Positions 1 through 5,701 of a stretch of DNA of 5,701 nt are shown in pieces. The stretch covers positions 1 to 5,701 of the forward strand of contig CAMNCZ010000094.1 of assembly GCA_946534775.1 (NCBI GenBank). Reading direction: 5' to 3'. The position numbers and the translations under genes are program-made. Within the stretch, counting starts at the first letter, position 1; each line of letters opens with the position of its first letter. Source of the stretch: an uncultured Eubacteriaceae bacterium (GTDB lineage Bacteria > Bacillota > Clostridia > Lachnospirales > CAG-274). The notes below the pieces were generated by a model. It did not search any database, was not told where the DNA came from, and saw only the letters and a program-made list of their open reading frames with translations.

Positions 1-2
1 TA

Positions 3-2342
3 CGTTCGGGCAGCCCGACCGAGGAATATTATTCGGGCGGCGACAAAAAGGCGGGGCAGCTTAAAACGCTTATACAAGATTACGAGCAGGCTCTTGGCGA
101 TATATACGATGATATCTCGCTTGTAAAGGCCGCTTTATCGGCCGATATTCCGTCAAATACGGAATATTATGCGCTTGAAAGCGACAATTATACCGCACTT
201 GAAAAGAAATTTATCGATAAACTTACGGGCAAAAAGCCTTTTGTGGAGTTTTACGGAAAGGAGATACCCGCAAAGCTTTCTTTCCGCAAGGCCTACGGCA
301 TTGAAAATGAGGTCGCTTTTGCGGCGGACTATATCGCGGAGCATAAAATACCTCTCGGTGAGGCTGCGATATACTACACAAGTGATGAATATACCGATAT
401 AATCGACGGGGTTTTCGGATCCAAGGGCATAAGCTGCGCGCTTGCAAGCGGTTACAGCGCCGAAAACACCTATCTTGTAAGTTTTATGGTAAATATACTT
501 GAATGGGCGAAAAACGGTTTTTTGTACAAGGACCTTTCGGATGTTATGAAAAGCCCGATATTAAGGTTTGGCGAGGGCATTTTTTCATACATGCTTTTTA
601 CCGACTCGGTGGACAGCAGTCTTATACTGGGCCTTGAAAATTATACCGCCTTTATCGCAAGAAAAAGGGAGCAGGCGGAGAAATTTGAATATAATAAGGT
701 AATGACCCTTTCCGAAGAGGAACAGCGCAAAAAGCACGGAGATATGAAGCCGAAACGTCTTGTGTATGCCGATTTTCTGGAAGAACTTACGGCGGTGTTC
801 GGGCTTGAGGGTTCGGCAGTAATCAAAAAAAGCCTTTCGGATATGTTTTCCGACCTTTTTGCGGTTGTAAAAAAATACACTTCTTCCTATCGCGACAATA
901 TGTCGGGTGCATATAAGCGTGTGGAAAAAAGCAGCCGTATACTGAAGTTTTACCCCGATAAAGATATGAATGTACACGAAAAAGCGGCTGTTTTGCTTGA
1001 ATTTTTGCGCAGCATAAAAATAAGTGACGTGGAAGTTTCAAACAGCGTGCTGGCTGTTAAACTCGGCAGGCCGCAGGTGCTTGACAGAAAATATAACTTT
1101 TTTATGGGCTTTTCCGCAAAACAGTTCAACCGCGAGATCTCGGAGTCGCCCGTTATCACCGATACGGAGGTAATGCGCTGGCTTGGTGACGAAAACCTTG
1201 TATCGTATTCGGTAAACAAAATAAGGCGCAATAATTTTGAAAAAACGCTTATGACAGCCGACAAAAATATGTTTATCTCGATATCGTCAATAATCTACGA
1301 TACGACAAATACGCGGCCCGCAACGCCCGCACCTGTCTTTATAGAACTTTCGGGCGGTGAGGAGATAAAAGAGATAGATGGCTACAAGGATATAGTGAAC
1401 TTTGACATTAAAAATGACGGCAGTGCCTGGAACGATCCGGCGGTCCAAAAGGAGAAAGAAACGAAGAAAGTGCCGAGAAATACGGATAAAACCAAATATT
1501 TAAGTCACTCGGCCTTTACAAATTTGCTCTCCTGTCCGCAAAGACACTTTTTTGAAAAAGTTATCGGCATTTATCCTCCCGAATTTGTGGATAGAGATGC
1601 GGGCAGGTGGCTGCCGCCAAACCTTAAAGGCACGATTTGCCACGATACGCTGGATAAGTATATAACCCGCGTTATGATAGAAGGCGGCCGAAATGAGTAT
1701 GATGAAGCGGCTTTTGAAGAAATATTCGCCAAAGAGGCGGAAAAGGCGCGCGAAGATATCGCCTGTGAGTGCAAGTGGGTCTTTGAAAGAGAGAAAGAGG
1801 ATATTAAAAACGGTCTTTCCGAATATATCAAAAAAATGCATCAAGATTTTGCGGTAAGCGGCTATAGACCCGTTATGTGCGAGGGAGAGTTTAAAGATGC
1901 CGTATATAAATTTGACGTGGGCGATTGGGAAGGCGAGCTGAAATTCCGCGGCTTTATCGACCGTATCGATGAAAAAGACGGTCAATTTCGTATGATAGAT
2001 TATAAAACGGGCAGTTTTCATAAATATTTCAAACAGCATTTGATATATCCTCTTGCAAAGGAGGCAAAGACTGCCAAAGATACCATAGAACTTGCGGGTC
2101 ACGCGGATTTTGCTTATGAACTGATATTCAAAGATGAAGAGCCGAAACCCGTTAATATAAGCGATGACGAATTGACGGTTTTATACAATGTACTTGAAAG
2201 AAAGGATTATCGCGCAGGTCTCGGGATTAAAGAAGACAAAGGGAGAGAAACCTGCGAATACTGTAATTTTACCGAGATATGCGGCATAAGAATGGGTGGT
2301 GATAAATATGATGAGCAGCGAAGAGAAATTGACGAGGAATAA
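3..2342 (+). CDS. addB: AddB-like ATP-dependent nuclease subunit, 5'-truncated by window edge
   Basis: Partial gene. Its frame is open from the first bases of the window with no stop, so the true start lies upstream; the GTG at 243 is an internal valine codon. 779 residues are visible. AddB proteins are usually about 1150-1170 aa, so roughly 370-390 N-terminal residues are missing, including any Walker A region. Visible residues about 94-185 (FRKAYGIENEV onward) resemble the second helicase-like half of AddB/RecC-type proteins. The C-terminal half is a RecB-family PD-(D/E)XK nuclease: His547 in GTICH, Asp653 in GFIDRID, Asp666-Tyr-Lys668 in IDYKTG, then Gln678-x3-Tyr682. Cys511 (SCPQRHFF) together with Cys751, Cys754 and Cys760 (CxxCx5C) match the 4Fe-4S cluster that staples this domain in Bacillus AddB. 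By family knowledge it is cytoplasmic, pairs with AddA, binds Chi and cuts the 5' strand. It overlaps addA and probably shares its transcript. An AddB-related nuclease of a divergent clade is the main alternative. Confidence 0.85.
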   Translation, partial: RSGSPTEEYYSGGDKKAGQLKTLIQDYEQALGDIYDDISLVKAALSADIPSNTEYYALESDNYTALEKKFIDKLTGKKPFVEFYGKEIPAKLSFRKAYGIENEVAFAADYIAEHKIPLGEAAIYYTSDEYTDIIDGVFGSKGISCALASGYSAENTYLVSFMVNILEWAKNGFLYKDLSDVMKSPILRFGEGIFSYMLFTDSVDSSLILGLENYTAFIARKREQAEKFEYNKVMTLSEEEQRKKHGDMKPKRLVYADFLEELTAVFGLEGSAVIKKSLSDMFSDLFAVVKKYTSSYRDNMSGAYKRVEKSSRILKFYPDKDMNVHEKAAVLLEFLRSIKISDVEVSNSVLAVKLGRPQVLDRKYNFFMGFSAKQFNREISESPVITDTEVMRWLGDENLVSYSVNKIRRNNFEKTLMTADKNMFISISSIIYDTTNTRPATPAPVFIELSGGEEIKEIDGYKDIVNFDIKNDGSAWNDPAVQKEKETKKVPRNTDKTKYLSHSAFTNLLSCPQRHFFEKVIGIYPPEFVDRDAGRWLPPNLKGTICHDTLDKYITRVMIEGGRNEYDEAAFEEIFAKEAEKAREDIACECKWVFEREKEDIKNGLSEYIKKMHQDFAVSGYRPVMCEGEFKDAVYKFDVGDWEGELKFRGFIDRIDEKDGQFRMIDYKTGSFHKYFKQHLIYPLAKEAKTAKDTIELAGHADFAYELIFKDEEPKPVNISDDELTVLYNVLERKDYRAGLGIKEDKGRETCEYCNFTEICGIRMGGDKYDEQRREIDEE
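2295..2303 (+). promoter_or_regulatory. Ribosome binding site of addA, inside addB
   Basis: GGTGGTGAT matches the extended Shine-Dalgarno GGAGGTGAT at 8 of 9 positions. Its core ends 8 nt before ATG 2308 and 11 nt before ATG 2311. It overlaps the two in-frame GTG codons at 2296 and 2299, which argues against those being the start. The site lies within the last codons of addB (coding for its Gly-Gly-Asp), so ribosomes finishing addB at 2342 pass over it. This favours translational coupling and balanced synthesis of the two subunits. Confidence 0.65.
2308..2342 (+). other. 35-bp addB/addA coding overlap
   Basis: The last 11 sense codons and the TAA stop of addB are read in another frame as the first codons of addA. 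Overlap of this kind is common in co-translated subunit pairs, and it leaves no room for a separate terminator or intergenic promoter between the genes. If ATG 2311 is the real start, the overlap is 32 bp. Confidence 0.8.
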
Positions 2343-5300
2343 CCTTGTGTCGCTTGAGTGGTGCGATAAAAATATATTTGTGGAAGCGGGCGCGGGCGCA
2401 GGCAAAACCACGGTAGTTGTAAAAAGGGTGGTAAATCAGCTTAAATGGGGCAAGGTAAAGCCCGAGGAGCTGGTGGTCATCACATTTACAAAAAAAGCGG
2501 CGGCGGAATTGTACGACAGGATATCGCGTGGTATTTCCGATGCACTTAAAACGGGCAGAACGGGCGAAAATGCCGAAGATGTATTGGATGATGAAATGCG
2601 CCGAAAACTTGAATATTCGCAGCAAAATATTGACAAAATGACGGTATCCACAATACACAGTTTTTGCGGTAAGCTGCTTAAAGAACGTGCTTTTGATGCG
2701 CTTAGCCCCATAAATGCGCGGGTGCTTGAAGACAACGAGGAGAAAACCCTTAAATCCGATTTTTTTGAGGGTTGGTACGCCCAAAATATTGCAAAAGAAG
2801 TACTTGACGAAAACAAGCGCTACTCAAAGGCACTTAACCCCGACCTAAAAAGATTTAAATATCTTGTAAAAGATACTTTTATAAGCATTTCAAACCGCTT
2901 GTCGGACCGTGAAACAAAGATAGTATGCCCCGATATCTCAAACTATAAGGGTGCGGATTATTATGAAGAAGTGTTTGCGGATCTGGCGGACGAGTTGTTT
3001 GACGACCTTGTTAAATTGGCAGAGGGAATTTTTGGTATGGATGTGCCGGGATTTAATGATCTGGTGCGCAGTAACAAGCAGACAAGGGCGATATGCGGCG
3101 CAGAAGGTCTTGAACGTGTGCTGCTGCTTTGGGATACCGCAAAGAAGGGCAAAATTGCGAGTGATTTTGTTGCGGGTTCCATCAAAAGGAAACTTAAAGA
3201 TGAATGTGCCGACCTTGCCGAAGAATACAGCGACCATATTCTGGATAAAATATCCGAAAATAAGGAATTTACGGAGTATCTTAATTACGGCCGCGGCATT
3301 ATAATGAAGACCGCAGTTGATGCCGCAAAGGCATACAACGCGCAAAAAAGCAGGGAATATATCACAAACGACGATATGCTTATTATGGCGCGTGACCTTA
3401 TCTGCGGTGAGGGAAAGGCCTCGGCGGATGCAAGGGCGTATTTTGCCGAAAAATACAAATGCATTTATATAGATGAATTTCAGGATACCGACCATATTCA
3501 ACAGGAGATGCTGTGGCGGCTTTCGTGCGATGACAGCGGCAGACTGCGTGACGGTGCATTATTTGTTGTGGGCGACCCGAAACAGTCCATCTATCGTTTC
3601 AGGGGCGCCGAACTGGAGATTTTTCTGCACACAAAAGAGCTGATGGAGGCGCAGAAAGCCAATTACAACAATGCCGAAGTCGTCAGCCTGCTTGCAAATT
3701 TTCGCAGCAACAATAAAATAATAAACTGGATCAACCTTAAATTTGATGTAAAATTCGGTATGTATCGTGATTGCCAAAACTCGGTTGAATACAGCGCTAT
3801 GGACTATGTAAAAACGGCAGAAGAAAATTCCGATACGATATGCGGAGTTTACAGATACGGCGGCACAGAGGATGTTTTGGATATCGAAACCGATGCATCC
3901 AACCTTGCGGCGCTTATAAGAAAACTTGTTGACGGCAAAAAGCGTATAAACAAATACGAAAACGGTGTTTGTATAGGACAAAAAGAGGTTGAATACAGAG
4001 ATTTTCTTATAGTTACAAGAAAAACGACCAAGCTTGATGTGTATCTTCAACAGCTTCTCGACCAAAATATCCCCGTTGTTGTGGGTATGAAAAGAGACGG
4101 TTTTGAAAACCCCGCAATAAGCCGTTTTTCGGTTTTATACAACTATCTTGCAAACAGCGGCGATACGGCAGCGCGCGCGGGTGCAATGCAGGTGGCGGTA
4201 GGTGATGAATTTTTTGCCGATGACCCCGCAGCGTGGGAGACGGCTGAAAAGCGCATTACCGACTTGTATTATCATACGTTTGATATGGACGCGGCGGCGC
4301 TTGCAATGTATCTTGCAAACCGCACGGACCTGCTTTTGCCGCTTAGAAGTATGCACGGCAGTGAGGTATACTCCGCCCAGACGCAGATCAAAAAAATGGT
4401 GATGCACGTTTTAAACAGCGTAAAAGGCAGCCGACAAACGCTGGCAAAGGCATTTTCGGATTACAGGGCATCAAAAATAGACAACGATATGCCGATAGAG
4501 GATGAAAAGAAAATAAATGCGGTGCGTATTATGAATATACATCAGGTAAAGGGGCTTGAAGGCAGTATAGTTATAATTGCCGACAGACGTGCGGACAAGC
4601 CTGCCAATTCTTCGCATAAAGAGGGAAATGAATACTATCATTCAATAGAACTTGATGAGAAGACAAAATACCCGGTTTATGAGTATTACCCGCATATAAA
4701 ATCAAAGGCCGAGAAAGCCGAATTGCAGGAACTTCTGCGCCTTGAATACGTTGCGGCCACCCGTGCGATGGAAGCGCTTATTTTTATGGACAAGCTTGCA
4801 AAAAATGATGCTTGGTTCTGCGATTATACAGAGACCCGCTGCACGCCCGTTTCAGAGCTTATTCCGCTGAACGAGCGCCCGCCCTTTGTTGATTATGACG
4901 ACCCTCAGCCCTATACCGCGCCGAAATGGGAGGCTGATATCGACCTTTCTCAGCTTGCGCCGATATTTGAAAAAATAAACCCAAGCCTTGTCAAGGGCAC
5001 GCACAAAAAGCGTGTAAGACCCGAGCCTGTTGAGGGAGAGGGTGTTGATAAAAGTATTTATGAGGCCGAGGGAAACTTATCCGCGGCAATAGACAGCGAC
5101 GGTGCGTCAGACGAGGAAGCCGAGGAAAACACTAATATCCGCGGGGATATTTTCGGTACGGCAATGCACCGCGCGTTTGAACTGACGGTAAACGATTTTA
5201 TTGCGGGCGGCAAGGATATGACTCAATTTGACAAATATACTCAAACTGCCGTAAACCGTGCGCTTATAGAGGGCATTGAAGATATGGGCGCATACGTTAA

Positions 5301-5694
5301 AAATTACAAAAAACGCCTTGACGGTATGATGGCGGCATTTAAAAGCGATACCGCGCTTTTAAGTGAAATTTCCGCCGCAAAACACGTCTATACCGAACTG
5401 CCGTTTTCATTTTGCCTTACCAAGGAAGAGTCGGCGGAACTTTCGCCCAAGCTCGGCACTTTGCTCGGTGAAAATATCTGGGTGAACGGCACCGCCGACC
5501 TTGTGCTGGTAAACCAAGACGACAGCGTTTCCGTTTACGATTATAAATCCAACCAAAATAAAAAAGCCGACCCCGATTTTGAAACGCATCTTTACGAAGA
5601 ATACTCGGGTCAGCTGGCATTGTATATATTTGCAATGAAAAAAATGCTGAAAGCCGACAATATCACCGCTAAACTTGTGAATTATCAAGTTTGA
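2308..5694 (+). CDS. addA: AddA-like UvrD-family helicase/PD-(D/E)XK nuclease subunit
   Basis: Complete gene of 1128 aa, somewhat shorter than the ~1230 aa of Bacillus AddA. Superfamily 1A helicase motifs appear in order: Walker A AGAGAGKT (27-34), motif Ia TFTKKAAAEL (59-68), TIHSFC (115-120), Walker B DEFQDTD (389-395), motif III GDPKQSIYRFRGAE (422-435), motif IV NFRS (464-467), motif V IHQVKGLEGS (744-753) and motif VI YVAATRA with Arg819. After an acidic linker (about 885-943) comes the nuclease: His954 in GTAMHR, Asp1064 in NGTADLV, Asp1078-Tyr-Lys1080, and Gln1102-x3-Tyr1106. All catalytic positions look intact. The expected role is ATP-driven 3'-5' translocation and unwinding from DNA ends, plus cleavage of the 3'-terminated strand, yielding RecA-loadable ssDNA with AddB. 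ATG 2308 was chosen over in-frame GTGs at 2296/2299 because a good ribosome binding site precedes it; ATG 2311 is equally possible. Motif V has Gly where AddA usually has Phe, so a divergent AddA/RecB-like clade is possible. Confidence 0.9.
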   Translation: MMSSEEKLTRNNLVSLEWCDKNIFVEAGAGAGKTTVVVKRVVNQLKWGKVKPEELVVITFTKKAAAELYDRISRGISDALKTGRTGENAEDVLDDEMRRKLEYSQQNIDKMTVSTIHSFCGKLLKERAFDALSPINARVLEDNEEKTLKSDFFEGWYAQNIAKEVLDENKRYSKALNPDLKRFKYLVKDTFISISNRLSDRETKIVCPDISNYKGADYYEEVFADLADELFDDLVKLAEGIFGMDVPGFNDLVRSNKQTRAICGAEGLERVLLLWDTAKKGKIASDFVAGSIKRKLKDECADLAEEYSDHILDKISENKEFTEYLNYGRGIIMKTAVDAAKAYNAQKSREYITNDDMLIMARDLICGEGKASADARAYFAEKYKCIYIDEFQDTDHIQQEMLWRLSCDDSGRLRDGALFVVGDPKQSIYRFRGAELEIFLHTKELMEAQKANYNNAEVVSLLANFRSNNKIINWINLKFDVKFGMYRDCQNSVEYSAMDYVKTAEENSDTICGVYRYGGTEDVLDIETDASNLAALIRKLVDGKKRINKYENGVCIGQKEVEYRDFLIVTRKTTKLDVYLQQLLDQNIPVVVGMKRDGFENPAISRFSVLYNYLANSGDTAARAGAMQVAVGDEFFADDPAAWETAEKRITDLYYHTFDMDAAALAMYLANRTDLLLPLRSMHGSEVYSAQTQIKKMVMHVLNSVKGSRQTLAKAFSDYRASKIDNDMPIEDEKKINAVRIMNIHQVKGLEGSIVIIADRRADKPANSSHKEGNEYYHSIELDEKTKYPVYEYYPHIKSKAEKAELQELLRLEYVAATRAMEALIFMDKLAKNDAWFCDYTETRCTPVSELIPLNERPPFVDYDDPQPYTAPKWEADIDLSQLAPIFEKINPSLVKGTHKKRVRPEPVEGEGVDKSIYEAEGNLSAAIDSDGASDEEAEENTNIRGDIFGTAMHRAFELTVNDFIAGGKDMTQFDKYTQTAVNRALIEGIEDMGAYVKNYKKRLDGMMAAFKSDTALLSEISAAKHVYTELPFSFCLTKEESAELSPKLGTLLGENIWVNGTADLVLVNQDDSVSVYDYKSNQNKKADPDFETHLYEEYSGQLALYIFAMKKMLKADNITAKLVNYQV
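4981..5037 (+). repeat. Possible degenerate RPEPVEG-type repeat in the addA linker
   Basis: Codons 5017-5037 of addA spell RPEPVEG, a peptide I remember as the translation of widespread short palindromic repeats that sometimes insert in frame into bacterial genes. Just upstream, 4981-4998 encodes PSLVKG, with a similar P-x-x-V-x-G pattern and similar DNA (CCAAGCCTTGTCAAGGG versus CCCGAGCCTGTTGAGGG). Between them CACGC (4998-5002) and GCGTG (5010-5014) can form a 5-bp stem with a 7-nt loop, extendable by a G-T pair. The segment lies in the flexible linker between helicase and nuclease, where an insert would be tolerated. The match may be chance in a Pro/Glu-rich linker. Confidence 0.25.
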
Positions 5695-5701
5695 CGGCAA
5701 G

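Noticed and set aside
1500..2102. Long antisense open frames, including 200 codons here and others near 2269-2784, 2938-3501 and 3559-4065.
   Set aside because: They lie opposite conserved nuclease and helicase motifs. Their translations are rich in Phe, Ile, Cys and Arg with no recognisable domain, as expected for complements of this codon usage.
243..2342. A 699-codon reading starting at GTG 243 as the full first gene.
   Set aside because: The same frame is open back to base 3 without a stop, the upstream codons look like normal protein sequence, and no ribosome binding site is evident before 243. The gene is cut by the window edge.
447..4160. Repeated AGCGG pentamers (for example at 447, 983, 1706, 1857, 2385, 2496, 3535, 4156), the Chi sequence of B. 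subtilis AddAB.
   Set aside because: A 5-mer is expected several times in 5.7 kb. The complement also occurs at least five times, so there is no strong strand bias. Chi differs between lineages and the organism is unknown.
3..5694. A novel anti-phage or accessory defence system built on the helicase-nuclease pair.
   Set aside because: Domain order, gene order and active-site motifs fit AddAB recombination enzymes, and no accompanying effector, toxin or mobile-element gene is visible. Context outside the window would be needed to argue otherwise.
5641..5694. A possible frameshift or early stop truncating the AddA C-terminus.
   Set aside because: The stop comes about 50 residues after the DYK motif and beyond the QxxxY helix, which is near the normal end of RecB-family nucleases. 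Loss of a short terminal segment cannot be fully excluded because only 7 bases follow.

Overview
The window holds two co-directional, overlapping genes on the + strand and almost nothing else. They are the 3' two thirds of an AddB-like nuclease/helicase-fold subunit (open from the left edge, ending at 2342) and a complete AddA-like UvrD-family helicase/nuclease (2308-5694). The addB-addA order, the shared overlap, and the motifs in each protein point to a two-subunit AddAB (RexAB-type) double-strand-break resection enzyme. Only 7 bases follow the addA stop, so any downstream partner lies outside the window.

Organism: no rRNA or taxonomic marker is present. The AddB carries the four-cysteine iron-sulfur signature typical of Firmicutes AddB. 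The DNA has moderate GC (mid-40s percent by eye), frequent ATA isoleucine, AGG/AGA arginine and CTT leucine codons, and a Shine-Dalgarno-like site. Together these suggest a low-to-mid GC Firmicute, probably an anaerobic Clostridia lineage (Oscillospirales/Ruminococcaceae-like). This is inference.

Layout: positions 3-2342 encode 779 visible AddB residues. They comprise the later part of the helicase-like module, then a RecB-family PD-(D/E)XK nuclease domain flanked by the Cys/CxxCx5C cluster. Positions 2308-5694 encode AddA (1128 aa), with all superfamily 1A helicase motifs, an acidic linker, and a C-terminal PD-(D/E)XK nuclease. A near-consensus ribosome binding site for addA sits inside the end of addB.

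How they work together (family knowledge): AddA is the ATP-driven 3'-5' motor and cuts the 3'-terminated strand. AddB holds the complex on DNA, recognises Chi and cuts the 5' strand. The product is a 3' ssDNA tail for RecA. Both nuclease sites look intact here. I found no mobile element, CRISPR array, RNA gene or clearly novel system. The oddities are a non-canonical helicase motif V, a shorter than usual AddA, and an RPEPVEG-type peptide in the AddA linker.
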